Assembly (NCBI RefSeq): GCF_025995175.1
Contig: NZ_BAPV01000010.1
Span: 124,001-188,000 of the forward strand
Direction: 5' to 3'
Source: Asaia krungthepensis NRIC 0535
Lineage (GTDB): Bacteria > Pseudomonadota > Alphaproteobacteria > Acetobacterales > Acetobacteraceae
DNA length: 64,000 nucleotides
Numbering within the stretch: the stretch's first letter is position 1; each line of letters begins with the position of its first letter. Below the pieces are notes generated by a model. The model made no database searches and was not told the origin of the DNA. It was given only the letters and a program-made list of their open reading frames with translations. Below are positions 9,270 through 18,480 of this stretch, one piece after another. Position numbers and translations under genes: made by a program.

Positions 9270-9284
9270 TGAGAATAATTCTCA
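9270..9284. promoter_or_regulatory. Perfect Fur/IRO-like palindrome upstream of bfd
   Basis: TGAGAATAATTCTCA is a perfect 7-1-7 palindrome 40 bases upstream of the bfd ATG, in the right place for an operator. It matches the half-site form TGAGAAT of Fur boxes and the TGA-N9-TCA form of RirA boxes. A near copy lies before bfr. High expression of Bfd under iron limitation is known in other bacteria; the identity of the regulator here is inference. Confidence 0.6.
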
Positions 9285-9575
9285 ACCGATAAATTGCGAG
9301 AGATTCTTAAAAAACGCAAAAGTCTCTCCGGTACCTCGGCCATCTTGACCGATCTCCTGCCGCGCGGCCTCCGATCTGCCGCTCTCATTCACGTCGTTTC
9401 AAACTTTGTGGCCCGTATGCTGACCCCTCGCAGGCACGCGCTTGCCTTTGCCTGGCGCGGCGTCCGGCGCCCAGCGCTCCTTGCTTCTTGCCATCCGCCC
9501 GGCGACGTCCGCGCCAACCTCTGACGCTTACGCCTCTGTTGCAGCAAAACCCCACCCCGACCGCGGCCTTTGAGA
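9285..9575. other. Non-coding gap between bfd and hrcA
   Basis: This stretch holds the upstream end of the bfd promoter region and sequence downstream of hrcA. I see no convincing gene or terminator. A 31-codon basic ORF on the minus strand (9399-9494) lacks a ribosome-binding site and is not called. There is no CIRCE element (TTAGCACTC-N9-GAGTGCTAA) here or before hrcA. Confidence 0.5.
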
Positions 9576-10622
9576 TCAGCTGAGAAGACGCCCGATCACG
9601 CGCGCCGTGTAATCCACGACGGGGACGATACGCCCGTAATTGAGGCGCGTCGGGCCGATCACCCCGATCGCACCGACAATGCGATTCTGCTCGTTGCGGG
9701 CCGGGGCCACCACCATCGACACGCCCGACATGCCGAAAAACCCGCTCTCCGCCCCGATATAGATCCGCACACCGTCGGATTCCTGCGCCAGTTGCAGCAA
9801 ACGCAACATCGTTTCCTGCGCCTCGAGACGCTCGAACAGCATTTGTATGGTGGTGAGCTTTTCGATCTCGGTGATATCGGTCAGGAGGTTGCCCTGACCG
9901 CGCAGATAGAGCGTGCCATGCTGCTCGTCCCACATGGCGAGACCGCTCTCGATCACACTTGTGGCAAGCGCATCGAGATCGGAACGATTCTGCTGCAGAT
10001 GCTCCGACACACGCTGGCGTAGCGCGGTGAGCGTCACATCGCCCAGAAGGGAGTTCAGGTAATTCCCGGCCTCGACGAGCGCGGAGGGCGGCAATCCGGG
10101 CGGGGTTTCGATCACCCGGTTCTCGACCTGTCCATCGGCCGCCACCAGAATGACCAGCGCCTTGCCCGGCCCGAGGGCCACGAATTCGATATGCTTGAGC
10201 GCACCGTCGCCCTTGGGCGCCAGAACCAGACCGGCGGCTGCCGAGAGGCCTGACAGCATGGTGGAGGCCTCGGCGAGGGTCTCCTGCATCGAGCGCCCCC
10301 TCAATGCGAGACGCCCCGCAATCTGGGCCCTTTCCGTTTCGTCCAGCGCGCCGAATTGCAGGAGGCCATCGACAAACAACCGTACCCCCTTCTCGGTCGG
10401 CAGGCGCCCCGCAGAAACATGCGGGCTGAACAAGAGCCCTGCCTGGGTCAGCTCGGCCATCACATTGCGTATGGTCGCCGGGGAAAGGGAAGGCGTGAGG
10501 CGCTGGGCCAGGGTCTTGCTGGCGACAGGATCACCCGTTTCCATATATTGTTCGACAATCTCGCGCAGTACGCTGGCTGACCGCGCATCCATGCCGCCCG
10601 GCAGGTTGGAGAGATCGATCAT
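9576..10622 (-). CDS. hrcA: Heat-inducible transcription repressor HrcA
   Basis: A 348-residue repressor that binds CIRCE operators of groESL/dnaKJ-type heat-shock genes and uses GroEL as a cofactor. The N-terminal winged helix includes REIVEQYMETGDPVASKTLA and SPATIRNVMAEL. The GAF-like core and C-terminus (NYGRIVPVVDYTA) are typical. The open frame extends to 10679, but the start at 10622 fits the family. The genes rph and rdgB nearby reproduce a common alphaproteobacterial neighbourhood, although grpE is not adjacent and a MOSC gene intervenes. No CIRCE site is visible before it, so autoregulation is not supported by sequence. Confidence 0.95.
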   Translation of the reverse strand: MIDLSNLPGGMDARSASVLREIVEQYMETGDPVASKTLAQRLTPSLSPATIRNVMAELTQAGLLFSPHVSAGRLPTEKGVRLFVDGLLQFGALDETERAQIAGRLALRGRSMQETLAEASTMLSGLSAAAGLVLAPKGDGALKHIEFVALGPGKALVILVAADGQVENRVIETPPGLPPSALVEAGNYLNSLLGDVTLTALRQRVSEHLQQNRSDLDALATSVIESGLAMWDEQHGTLYLRGQGNLLTDITEIEKLTTIQMLFERLEAQETMLRLLQLAQESDGVRIYIGAESGFFGMSGVSMVVAPARNEQNRIVGAIGVIGPTRLNYGRIVPVVDYTARVIGRLLS

Positions 10623-10702
10623 GCCCTGCCCTTTCGCGTGACCCGCCCGACGAGAAGGGCCATGGTCTGCCTGCCTCAAATTCCGGATCTGGAGTCGTGA
10701 CC

Positions 10703-11497
10703 GTGACCCGTATTGCAGCCTTATATATCCATCCTGTCAAAAGCCTGCATCGGATCGATGTCGCGCGGATGGATCTCGACCCATGGGGCCCCCGAGGGGA
10801 CAGGCGCTGGCTGGTCATCACACCCGACGGGCGGTTCATGACGCAGCGTCAGTTTCCGGCGATGGCGCTGATTCTGACGCGGCTCGATGGCGAAATCCTG
10901 ACCCTGAGCGCGGCTCGGGATCCGGACCTCACCCTCAGCGTGGTGCCCCCTGCCCCCGACGCTCCCGTGCGCGCAGTCAGCGTCTGGAAGGATCATGCCA
11001 TTGCGGCACGCGATGCAGGAGATGAGGCGGCAGACTGGCTGAGCACGCAGCTCGATACACCGTGCCGTCTGGTGCATATGGCTGAGCCGGACCGAGCCCG
11101 ACCGACGGATTTCGGCAGTGTGAGCTTTGCCGATGGCTTTCCCCTGCTTGTCACCAATACGGCCTCGCTGGACGATCTGAATACGCGGCTCGGGGAGCCC
11201 GTTCCCATGGAACGCTTTCGGCCCAATATCGTGATCGAAAGCGAGACGCCCTGGGGGGAAGATGACTGGACCCGGCTGCGTATCGGAACGGTCGAGCTGG
11301 AACTCGTCAAGCCGTGCAGCCGCTGCATCGTGACGACCATCGATCAAGAAACCGGCGTGATCCCCGTGCCGAGAGAGCCGCTCAAGACCCTGACCGGGTT
11401 TCGCTTCCGCCCTGGCGGTGTGATGTTCGGGGAGAATGCCGTGATCCGCCGGAGCGGGTCGATCGCACTGGGCGATGCTGTGGAAATCCTGGGCTGA
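10703..11497 (+). CDS. MOSC domain-containing protein
   Basis: About 264 residues. It has the N-terminal beta-barrel domain (IAALYIHPVKSLHRIDVAR) and the C-terminal MOSC domain of the YcbX/mARC type. The conserved cysteines are in KPCSRC (C207 and C210 when counted from the 10697 GTG). MOSC proteins handle sulfur or molybdenum cofactor; YcbX-like members reduce N-hydroxylated compounds. Two tandem GTG codons are possible starts; 10703 is preferred because GGAG lies eight bases before it and only two bases before 10697. It is divergent from hrcA and ~100 bases ahead of rph. Confidence 0.85.
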   Translation: MTRIAALYIHPVKSLHRIDVARMDLDPWGPRGDRRWLVITPDGRFMTQRQFPAMALILTRLDGEILTLSAARDPDLTLSVVPPAPDAPVRAVSVWKDHAIAARDAGDEAADWLSTQLDTPCRLVHMAEPDRARPTDFGSVSFADGFPLLVTNTASLDDLNTRLGEPVPMERFRPNIVIESETPWGEDDWTRLRIGTVELELVKPCSRCIVTTIDQETGVIPVPREPLKTLTGFRFRPGGVMFGENAVIRRSGSIALGDAVEILG

Positions 11498-11598
11498 GCG
11501 GAGGCGCGCCTAGGGCCGCCGACTTTGTCAATCCTGGCCTGACGCGCTAAGGCTGCACCGAGCATGCGCGCCTGCGCCACTGAGTGAGGAAAAACCCG

Positions 11599-12330
11599 AT
11601 GTCCAGCCCCCGCCCTTCAGGCCGCAAGGCCGATGAAAACCGTCCTGTCTCGATCGAGCCGGGCTTCGCCCGTCATGCCGAGGGCTCGGTTCTGATCCGC
11701 GTAGGCGGTACGGAAGTACTCTGCGCGGCCTCCATCGAAAATCGCGTGCCGCCCTTCCTGCGTGGGCAGGGCCAGGGCTGGATTACCGCGGAATACGGTA
11801 TGCTGCCGCGCGCCACCCATACGCGTGGTAACCGCGAGGCCGCTAAGGGCAAGCAATCGGGCCGCACGCAGGAAATCCAGCGCCTTATTGGCCGTGCCCT
11901 GCGCGCCTGTGTCGATCTGCGTGCTCTGGGTGAAATGACCATCACGCTCGATTGCGACGTGCTGAACGCCGATGGCGGCACGCGTTGTGCTGCCATTACC
12001 GGTGCCTGGGTGGCTCTGGCCATTGCGCTGGACAAGCAGGTGAAGGCGGGTGTGCTCAAGCGCTCGCCCCTGCGCGCTCAGGTGGCCGCCGTCTCCTGCG
12101 GTCTGACCGAAGCCGGCGCCGTGCTCGACCTCGATTATATCGAAGACAGCTCTGCCCAGGCCGATACGAACTTCGTCCTGACCAGTGAGGGTGGCATCGT
12201 CGAGATACAGGGCACGGCCGAAGACGCTCCCTTCTCCGAGGCTGAGTTCAATGCCCTCATGGCACTTGCCAAGACCGGCACGGCACGTCTGTTCGACGCG
12301 CAGCGCGCTGCGCTCGAGGGCGTTGCATGA
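11599..12330 (+). CDS. rph: Ribonuclease PH
   Basis: A 243-residue phosphorolytic 3'-5' exoribonuclease that trims tRNA 3' ends. Family sequence is clear throughout: [17 protein letters not shown] near the start, [31 protein letters not shown] with the phosphate-site arginines, and [18 protein letters not shown]. The ATG at 11599 has GAGG upstream; a GTG at 11584 is in frame but lies at the ribosome-binding site itself. Its stop overlaps the rdgB start by four bases (ATGA), so the pair is coupled. Confidence 0.96.
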   Translation: MSSPRPSGRKADENRPVSIEPGFARHAEGSVLIRVGGTEVLCAASIENRVPPFLRGQGQGWITAEYGMLPRATHTRGNREAAKGKQSGRTQEIQRLIGRALRACVDLRALGEMTITLDCDVLNADGGTRCAAITGAWVALAIALDKQVKAGVLKRSPLRAQVAAVSCGLTEAGAVLDLDYIEDSSAQADTNFVLTSEGGIVEIQGTAEDAPFSEAEFNALMALAKTGTARLFDAQRAALEGVA

Positions 12331-12944
12331 GCGAGGCCGAAGCGCCCCGTCGCCTGCATCCTGGCCAGCGCATCGTGCTGGCCAGCCATAACAAGGGCAA
12401 GCTGGTCGAATTCCAAGCCCTTCTGGCCGGGAGCGGTATCGAAATCGTTTCCGCTGCCGATCTCGCTTTGCCCGAACCTGAGGAAACGGCTGACAGCTTT
12501 GAGGGCAACGCCGCCATCAAGGCGCTTGCCGCGTCAGAAGCCACCGGTCTGCCTGCGCTCTCGGATGATTCCGGTTTCTGCGTCTCGGCCCTGAATGGCC
12601 GACCTGGCGTGTATTCCGCACGCTGGGCCGGTCCGGGCGGGGACATGATGCATGCCATGCAGCGTGTTCATGACGAAATGGGCGCACATGAAGACCGCTC
12701 GGCGGCTTTCGTGGCTGTGCTCTGTCTGGCATGGCCCGATGGCACAACGCGCTTTGTCGAAGGACGCTGCTCGGGTCAGGTCTGCTGGCCACCGCGCGGC
12801 GATAAGGGTCACGGCTATGACCCGATTTTCGTCCCGGAGGGCGAGCGCCGCAGTTTTGCCGAACTCTCGGCGGATGAGAAGAATGCGACCAGCCATCGGG
12901 GTCGCGCGTTGGCGCGGTTTCTGGAAAGCTGTGTCGCACCATAG
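12327..12944 (+). CDS. rdgB: Non-canonical purine NTP pyrophosphatase (RdgB/HAM1)
   Basis: A 205-residue enzyme that hydrolyses dITP, ITP and XTP to monophosphates, keeping deaminated purines out of nucleic acids. The substrate motif SHNKGK is at residues 20-25. The catalytic aspartates are in LSDDSGFCV (D80/D81), and [12 protein letters not shown] and SHRGRAL complete the family pattern. It is co-translated with rph through a four-base overlap. Confidence 0.95.
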   Translation: MSEAEAPRRLHPGQRIVLASHNKGKLVEFQALLAGSGIEIVSAADLALPEPEETADSFEGNAAIKALAASEATGLPALSDDSGFCVSALNGRPGVYSARWAGPGGDMMHAMQRVHDEMGAHEDRSAAFVAVLCLAWPDGTTRFVEGRCSGQVCWPPRGDKGHGYDPIFVPEGERRSFAELSADEKNATSHRGRALARFLESCVAP

Positions 12945-12975
12945 ACATGCTGAAGCCCCTAGAGGAGTCATCCCC

Positions 12976-13719
12976 ATGAAGAGCCCGTTCCTTTTTGCCG
13001 CCTGTGCGCTCGCTCCCTTCATGGCGGCCTCCCATATGGCATTTGCTGGCCCGGCAACGCCGTCTTTCGACCTGTCAGGTTTCGAGCTGCGTGAAACAAA
13101 GGCGTTCAGCATCGCCGTGGAGCCTGCTATCTCTCTCGGCGAGAAGCAGAACCTCGCGCAGGGAGCGGCTCCCTATCGTCTGGTTCCGGGCGGCATCGTA
13201 CTGAGCAGCGAGGCACGCAAGCCGACAGCCTATCATGCCCGTCAGCCGCGGACCGAGTTGTCAGAATCCCGTCCATGGCGGGTGCAGGATGCCAGCGCAT
13301 CGCTCGATACCACGATCCATATCGATCGCTTTCCCAAGCGCGGTTCGGTCATTCTGGCAGAACTCGGGCCCGACAACGATACTGCGCCCGTCATGCGTAT
13401 TCTGGTCGATGGCGATCGTATCGTCCTGCGCGGTCAGATCACCGAGGCCACTGCCAATGGCGTGACTCTTGGCACATTGGATTCGACTCATAGCGCGCAT
13501 ATCGTGCTCCAGACCCATCCGGATGGGTTGGTAGGCACCGAGATCAACGGGACGCAAAGCCAGTTCCACCTTGCGCCCAAAGCACTTGCCATTCCGGTCA
13601 TGTTCCGCACCGGAGCTCATGTGGTGGATGACATCGGCACGACGCCCGATCAGGTGGTGGTCACGCTCACCGGGCTGAGCGCCCGCCACGGTGTCGCCTC
13701 ATCACGCCTTCGCTCGTAA
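12976..13719 (+). CDS. Secreted PL7 (alginate lyase 2)-like protein, probably non-catalytic
   Basis: A 247-residue protein with a signal peptide (cleavage near SHMAFA-GPA) and GAGGAG before the ATG. The mature part looks like the beta-jelly-roll of polysaccharide lyase family 7: RTELSE matches the conserved RTELRE strand, followed by SVILAELGPDND and MFRTGAH. In active PL7 enzymes the second motif is QIH and the third is YFKAGxYNQ, carrying catalytic Gln, His and Tyr. Here these read AEL and FRTGAHVVD, so the catalytic His and Tyr appear lost. It may be a binding protein or act on another polymer. Its 3' end overlaps the convergent LysE gene by 18 bases. Confidence 0.65.
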   Translation: MKSPFLFAACALAPFMAASHMAFAGPATPSFDLSGFELRETKAFSIAVEPAISLGEKQNLAQGAAPYRLVPGGIVLSSEARKPTAYHARQPRTELSESRPWRVQDASASLDTTIHIDRFPKRGSVILAELGPDNDTAPVMRILVDGDRIVLRGQITEATANGVTLGTLDSTHSAHIVLQTHPDGLVGTEINGTQSQFHLAPKALAIPVMFRTGAHVVDDIGTTPDQVVVTLTGLSARHGVASSRLRS

Positions 13720-14331
13720 GATCACGATCCCGAACGTCACGAACACGATGGCGGTCAGACGGTTGAATGCCCGCCTGACCGGTCGCCGTGCCAGGAAGCG
13801 CGAAAGCGAACGGCCGCCGAGCCCGTAGAGCGTCAGCCACAACCCGTCCGAGAACAGATAGGTCACGACCAGAATGCCGAATTGCGGCAGGACAGGCTGA
13901 TGATGGTCGATGAACTGCGGAAAGAAGGCCGCGGCAAAAAGCAGCAATTTCGGGTTGCTGATTCCGACCAGAAATCCGGTGCGATACAGCATGAATGGGG
14001 TCATGACCGCACGCCCTTCCACCTGCGCCTCGGGCTGCTCCGGATCATCGCTTGCCCGCCAGGCCTTGATACCGAGATAGACCAGATATCCCGCCCCCGC
14101 GTACCGTATGACCTCGAAAAGATGCGGCATGGCCACCAGCACCGCCCCGATCCCGACCACCGAGAGAACCAGAGCCAGGAGCAACGCGCTTATACAGCCC
14201 GCCATGGCAGCGATACTGCGCCTGAACCCCACCTGAACGCTGCGGCTCAGCGCGTGCATCATGTTCGGCCCCGGTGTAGCCGAGATGAAGAACACGGTGA
14301 CGACAAAGAGCCACCAGGTTTGCAGGGTCAT
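13702..14331 (-). CDS. LysE/RhtB family amino-acid exporter
   Basis: A 209-residue inner-membrane protein with six hydrophobic segments. The family signature is near the N-terminus (FFISATPGPNMMHALSRSV), followed by GCISALLLALVLSVVGIGA and FLVGISNPKLLLFAAAFFPQ. Family members export lysine, threonine, homoserine or related compounds; the substrate here is not determinable. The gene converges on the PL7-like gene with overlapping 3' ends. Confidence 0.9.
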   Translation of the reverse strand: MTLQTWWLFVVTVFFISATPGPNMMHALSRSVQVGFRRSIAAMAGCISALLLALVLSVVGIGAVLVAMPHLFEVIRYAGAGYLVYLGIKAWRASDDPEQPEAQVEGRAVMTPFMLYRTGFLVGISNPKLLLFAAAFFPQFIDHHQPVLPQFGILVVTYLFSDGLWLTLYGLGGRSLSRFLARRPVRRAFNRLTAIVFVTFGIVILRAKA

Positions 14332-14503
14332 GATTGACGTCCCTTAGTCTTGCAGGAGGGAAAAATGTGCAGGCGAACCCTGCCACAGCCCACCGCGCCT
14401 GAAAGCCCATAAAATGCGTGGAGGCTTTCGAAGTCCTCTGAAGGACGATCCGGACGGTGATGCGCCCGTGCAAACCCCATCGCCTCATTCGGCTTCAGGG
14501 CCG

Positions 14504-14561
14504 GAGCGGACGCGCCCTGATCGCCCCCTCCTGATTATGCCTCGACAAGGAGCGTCCGCTC
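14504..14561. repeat. 10-bp inverted repeat in the LysE-ABC gap
   Basis: GAGCGGACGC (14504-14513) is perfectly repeated in inverse orientation as GCGTCCGCTC (14552-14561) with 38 bases between. It sits in a 264-base gap between two minus-strand genes. No T tract follows, so terminator function is not supported; a binding site is possible. Confidence 0.35.
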
Positions 14562-14595
14562 GCCACACAGGCTGGTGCAGGATGTCTGTTGCGGC

Positions 14596-16410
14596 CTAAC
14601 CCTCGAGAGACTGGAGTTCGAACAGGCGGCGATAGATCCCGCCCTCGCGCTGCACAAGCCCGCCATGGGTTCCGTCCTCCATCAGTTTGCCCTTGCTGAA
14701 GACCAGAATACGATCGAGTTCCATGACCGTGGAAAGACGATGGGCCACCACGATGACGGTACGTCCGGCCATCAGGCGGTGCATGGCGTCCTGCACCAGA
14801 GCTTCGGACTCGGAGTCGAGACTGGACGTCGCTTCGTCGAAAATGAGCAAAGGCGCATCGGCCAGGAAGGCACGGGCAATGGCTACGCGCTGGCGCTCGC
14901 CGCCAGACAGCTTGACGCCGCGCTCCCCGACGAGCGTGGCATAACCTTCCGGCAGGCGCTCGATGAACGCGCTGGCATTGGCCAGACGCGCCGCCCGCTC
15001 GATTTCGGTTTGGGTTGCGCCGGGGCGCGCATAGGCGATGTTCTCGGCGAGGGAGCGATGAAAGAGCATGGGCTCCTGCGGCACGATGGCGATGCGCGCG
15101 CGCAAAGAGTCCTGTGTGACATCGCGGACATTCACACCATCGATCAGTACGCGCCCGTCGCTCGTATCGTACAGGCGCTGGATGAGCTTGGTGAAAGTGG
15201 TCTTGCCCGACCCACTCGGCCCGACCAGCGCCACACGTGAACCCGGCTCGATCGAGACATCGAGATGCTCGTAAAGCGGTGTGTCCTGTCCGGGATACTG
15301 GAATGTCACGTTCTCGAAGCGGACGCGCCCCTCGGTAAAGGCGGCCTTGCGTGCACCCTTTTGGTCCTGAACACCGGGCGCCTCGTCGAAAATCGCAACA
15401 AGCTCTTCCATCTCATTGACCGAGCGCTGCACCTGGCTCACCTGCTGGCCGAGATCGCGCAGATAGCCCTGCACCAGAAACACCATGGTCAGCACATAGG
15501 CCACATCGCCCGGCCCGGCCTTGCCTTGCCACCACTGCCAGACAATAAGCGCGACGAGCGACATGCGCATGACCAGCGAGGCAAAGCCCTGCAGGTTGGC
15601 GCTGTTCGTTCCTCTGATCCAGGTACGCGCGGTGCGCGCACTCCAGGCACGCAGAACGCGCGTCAGACGGCGCTCTTCACGATGCTCGGCACCGAACGCC
15701 TTGACCACGGCATTGCAGGTCACGGCATCGGCAATGGCCGCCCCTACTTTCGTGTCCCAGCGATTGGCCGCACGAGCTGAGGGCGCGACATAGCGCAGCG
15801 TCAGCACGACGGAGAGCCAGGTAAAGAGCACGACCGAAAGCGCAAGCACCGCCCCCATGAACGGAGAGTGCCAAGCCAGAACGAGCGTGGTGCCGGTCAG
15901 GACCAGCACTTCCGGAGCGATCAGCAGGAGCAGCGTGTCATCCAGCGTGTCGATGGCCCACATGCCGCGTGTGAGTTTGCGCACGGTGGAGCCGGCGAAA
16001 TTATTGGCATGCCAGTCGGTCGAGAAGCGCTGAACGCGTGCAAAGCCCTGCGACAGGGCGCGCTGCATGATGGCAAGGCTGAGATGAGTGATTCCAAGAT
16101 AGGAGGAGCGCCGCCCGAGCAGTCCGACCAGTCCGAGCGCAATCAGCCCGCCCACCATCAGAAGCGCGTCGTTGCAGAGCGCCGTCTGAGCCGCATCATG
16201 GGGCACGCCGCCCGCATGGCTGGAAATATCGGTCACCAGGCGCCCCGAGAGCACAGGTGTCGCGACATCGGCAATAGTGGCAAGCCCGATCCCGAGCACG
16301 GTACGTGTCAGAAAAGCCGGATGCTCCAGCCAGCGGCGCATGACGAAGCGCACGATATCGACAAACGCGATGTCGCGCTTCTGGCGGGTAGTCTGGTCAG
16401 TGTCGGACAC
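14596..16410 (-). CDS. ABC exporter half-transporter (fused membrane and ATPase domains)
   Basis: A 604-residue type IV ABC exporter. Residues ~30-330 form the six-helix membrane domain and ~360-600 the ATPase. Walker A is GPSGSGKT (397-404), the signature is LSGGERQRVAIARAF, Walker B is LLIFDEATSSLD and the switch histidine is in VVAHRLSTV. It would work as a homodimer, like MsbA or multidrug/heavy-metal exporters. No neighbouring gene identifies the substrate. It is divergent from nth with a 76-base gap. Confidence 0.9.
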   Translation of the reverse strand: MSDTDQTTRQKRDIAFVDIVRFVMRRWLEHPAFLTRTVLGIGLATIADVATPVLSGRLVTDISSHAGGVPHDAAQTALCNDALLMVGGLIALGLVGLLGRRSSYLGITHLSLAIMQRALSQGFARVQRFSTDWHANNFAGSTVRKLTRGMWAIDTLDDTLLLLIAPEVLVLTGTTLVLAWHSPFMGAVLALSVVLFTWLSVVLTLRYVAPSARAANRWDTKVGAAIADAVTCNAVVKAFGAEHREERRLTRVLRAWSARTARTWIRGTNSANLQGFASLVMRMSLVALIVWQWWQGKAGPGDVAYVLTMVFLVQGYLRDLGQQVSQVQRSVNEMEELVAIFDEAPGVQDQKGARKAAFTEGRVRFENVTFQYPGQDTPLYEHLDVSIEPGSRVALVGPSGSGKTTFTKLIQRLYDTSDGRVLIDGVNVRDVTQDSLRARIAIVPQEPMLFHRSLAENIAYARPGATQTEIERAARLANASAFIERLPEGYATLVGERGVKLSGGERQRVAIARAFLADAPLLIFDEATSSLDSESEALVQDAMHRLMAGRTVIVVAHRLSTVMELDRILVFSKGKLMEDGTHGGLVQREGGIYRRLFELQSLEG

Positions 16411-16486
16411 TAAAGAAAGCTCCTCCGCCTGACGATCGACCGGGCGGGCATACTGGAAGTCTGGGGCGGGAAGCGCTTATTGTGGG

Positions 16487-17212
16487 GTGTCGAACGCCCT
16501 TATGCAACATGATGAAATGGTTCTGATGTCTCTTCCTTCGGCCAGGCGGGCCATGACCCGCGCGCAGGCCCGCCAGTTCATCACCGCCCTTGCCGAGTCC
16601 ATGCCCGATGCCGAGAGCGAGCTGGTTTACACCGACGCCTTCTCGCTTCTGGTGGCCGTTGTCCTCTCGGCGCAGGCGACGGATAAATCGGTCAACAAGG
16701 TCACAATCGGGCTCTTTCGCGACGCGCCCGATGCCCGTGCCATGGTGGCTCTGGGGGAGGAGGGCATTGCCGCGCATATCCGGACGATCGGACTGTGGCG
16801 CGCAAAGGCGAAAAACGTACTCAGGCTCTCGGAGCAGCTTCTGGCCCTGCATGGTGGCGAGGTTCCCTCGGACCGCGCCGCGCTGGAGGCTCTGGCCGGG
16901 GTTGGACGCAAGACGGCGAGCGTCGTGCTGAACGTGATGTTCGGCGAAAGTGCCATGGCGGTGGACACGCATATCTTCCGGCTTGGAAACCGCACCGGGC
17001 TGGCGCCGGGCAAGACGACGCGCGCTGTCGAAGAGGGGCTGATCAAGCGTATCCCGCCTGACATGCTCCGCCCCTCGCATCACTGGCTGATCCTGCATGG
17101 CCGTTATGTGTGCAAGGCGCGCAGTCCTGAGTGCGGACGCTGCGTTGCCTTCACGCCTTGCCTTTTCCCGCTCAAGGCCCAGATCAGCAGCAGCAAAGGA
17201 GAAGCTGGATGA
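16487..17212 (+). CDS. nth: Endonuclease III (DNA glycosylase/AP lyase)
   Basis: It removes oxidised pyrimidines and nicks abasic sites in base excision repair. In the 241-residue frame the HhH-GPD domain has catalytic K142 (LAGVGRKTA) and D160 (AVDTHIFR). The [4Fe-4S] loop has the exact C-x6-C-x2-C-x5-C spacing at C209, C216, C219 and C225. The GTG at 16487 gives the longest form. In-frame ATGs at 16502, 16517 and 16526 are alternatives, since no clear ribosome-binding site decides. The stop overlaps the next start by four bases. Confidence 0.95.
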   Translation: MSNALMQHDEMVLMSLPSARRAMTRAQARQFITALAESMPDAESELVYTDAFSLLVAVVLSAQATDKSVNKVTIGLFRDAPDARAMVALGEEGIAAHIRTIGLWRAKAKNVLRLSEQLLALHGGEVPSDRAALEALAGVGRKTASVVLNVMFGESAMAVDTHIFRLGNRTGLAPGKTTRAVEEGLIKRIPPDMLRPSHHWLILHGRYVCKARSPECGRCVAFTPCLFPLKAQISSSKGEAG

Positions 17213-17496
17213 GCACCTATATCGTTTTCACACGCGAGGAAATTCTCAATCCCGAGGAAATGGCGACCTATTCGCGTCTCGTCGGCGAGACGTTCAAGGG
17301 CCACCCGGTCAAGATTCTGGCTGCCTATGGCGACCAGGAAACCCTCGAAGGCACCGGTCCCGATGGCGTGGTGATTGTCGAGTTCCCCGATCGGGAGGCG
17401 GCTCTGGCCTGGTATGACGGTGAGGCCTATCGCAAGGTGCGCGAGCATCGCTTTGCCGGTGCGAAATATCGCGCGACGATCGTCGAAGGCGTATAA
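17209..17496 (+). CDS. DUF1330 family protein
   Basis: A 95-residue cytoplasmic protein of the DUF1330 dimeric alpha-beta barrel fold. It starts MSTYIVFTREEI and has the typical VVIVEFPDREAALAWYDG followed by YRKVREHRFAGAKYRATIVEG. The function of the family is unknown. The start overlaps the nth stop (ATGA) and has AAAGGAG upstream, so it is co-expressed with the repair enzyme; the reason is not evident. Confidence 0.85.
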   Translation: MSTYIVFTREEILNPEEMATYSRLVGETFKGHPVKILAAYGDQETLEGTGPDGVVIVEFPDREAALAWYDGEAYRKVREHRFAGAKYRATIVEGV

Positions 17497-17510
17497 TCCG
17501 GTTGGGATCG

Positions 17511-17542
17511 TTGTTTGAGCCGTTCGGGGGCGGCTCGAACAA
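17511..17542. terminator. Bidirectional terminator between DUF1330 and M23-like genes
   Basis: A 12-bp stem pairs TTGTTTGAGCCG (17511-17522) with CGGCTCGAACAA (17531-17542), with one G-T pair and an 8-base loop. It lies exactly between two convergent stop codons (17496 and 17545). The T-rich tails are short. Confidence 0.6.
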
Positions 17543-17544
17543 GC

Positions 17545-18258
17545 CTAATTGGCGCTGAGTGCCGGAACAGCCCCCATGGCCTTGAGGTCCCAGCGGATCT
17601 GGAACGGCTCCGTGCCCTTATATGCACCGACATGCACATGGGGGTTGCGTGCAAATCCATTGTCGCTGTCCAGCGCGACGACATCGCCTGCTTTCACATG
17701 ATCGCCGGGTCTGACGCGAAATTCAGCAATATGAGCATAGATGACGTTCATACCGTCCGCGCGCTGGAACAGGATCGCGCTCGCCGGTGGCTTGCCCATG
17801 CTGCCGGGCAGGTTGGTGACAGGGTTCACATGAACAAAGGTCACGACTGAGTCGAATGGCGCATGAACGGCCTTGTGCCAGCCATACCAGTCCTCGTTTT
17901 TCTCACCGAGTCCCCGATAAAGCTTGTTATAGCCATGCGTCTCATCCGTCGCGCCACCCACGATCATGCAATCCGTACCGAGCGCATCGCCTGTTCCCGT
18001 CAACTGACCCAGCGGATGCTCGGTACAGGCGAAGGGCTCATCGAAAAGCGGTGCGAGCGTGACCTCGCGTATCGGATCCGGACGCATGGCCGGTTCCCCC
18101 AGCCCTGGCGGCAGATCCAGCGCGCGCAATTGCCTATGATAGGCGTCGAGTGCGCTTTTCTCTGCGGGCGAGGCCTGAACACGCGATGCACCCTCCGGCA
18201 ATGGTGCCAGAAGCAGCGCCGTGCAGATTGCGACCACAGTCTTTCTCGTCTTGCGCAT
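17545..18258 (-). CDS. Secreted M23-like (LytM fold) protein
   Basis: A 237-residue exported protein. The start at 18258 has GAGG upstream and gives a signal peptide ending near SRVQA-SPAEK. The C-terminal half resembles the M23 metallopeptidase fold: KAVHAPFDSVVTFV, VIYAHIAEFRVRPGDHVKAGDVV and a final NPHVHVGAYKG. The HxH and HAH zinc positions are suggested, but the first ligand (HxxxD) is not clean, so it may be a non-catalytic LytM-like regulator. An in-frame start at 18294 would add 12 residues. It is divergent from the antiporter gene across 222 bases. Confidence 0.65.
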   Translation of the reverse strand: MRKTRKTVVAICTALLLAPLPEGASRVQASPAEKSALDAYHRQLRALDLPPGLGEPAMRPDPIREVTLAPLFDEPFACTEHPLGQLTGTGDALGTDCMIVGGATDETHGYNKLYRGLGEKNEDWYGWHKAVHAPFDSVVTFVHVNPVTNLPGSMGKPPASAILFQRADGMNVIYAHIAEFRVRPGDHVKAGDVVALDSDNGFARNPHVHVGAYKGTEPFQIRWDLKAMGAVPALSAN

Positions 18259-18480
18259 ACAGCCATCCTCTGTCGATACGGAATCAATTGGCATCTCGCG
18301 CCCAATCGGGAAGCTAGACCCTCACGATACGACACCGCAATGGATGGGATGAATGAAGCGTGCGGCGTGGCAAACCCCGGTCGCTCGGATGACATAATGT
18401 GAGAAGCTGCACGAAGGGCGTGCGTTCACGTTTTCTTGCGGTAAAACGACCCTCCCCGGCACCAGCGACGAAGAGATTCC

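Noticed and set aside
9399-9494. 31-codon basic minus-strand ORF (MARSKERWAPDAAPGKGKRV...)
   Set aside because: No ribosome-binding site and no family match I know; too short to support.
9576-10700. Looked for a CIRCE element near hrcA
   Set aside because: No TTAGCACTC/GAGTGCTAA pair found.
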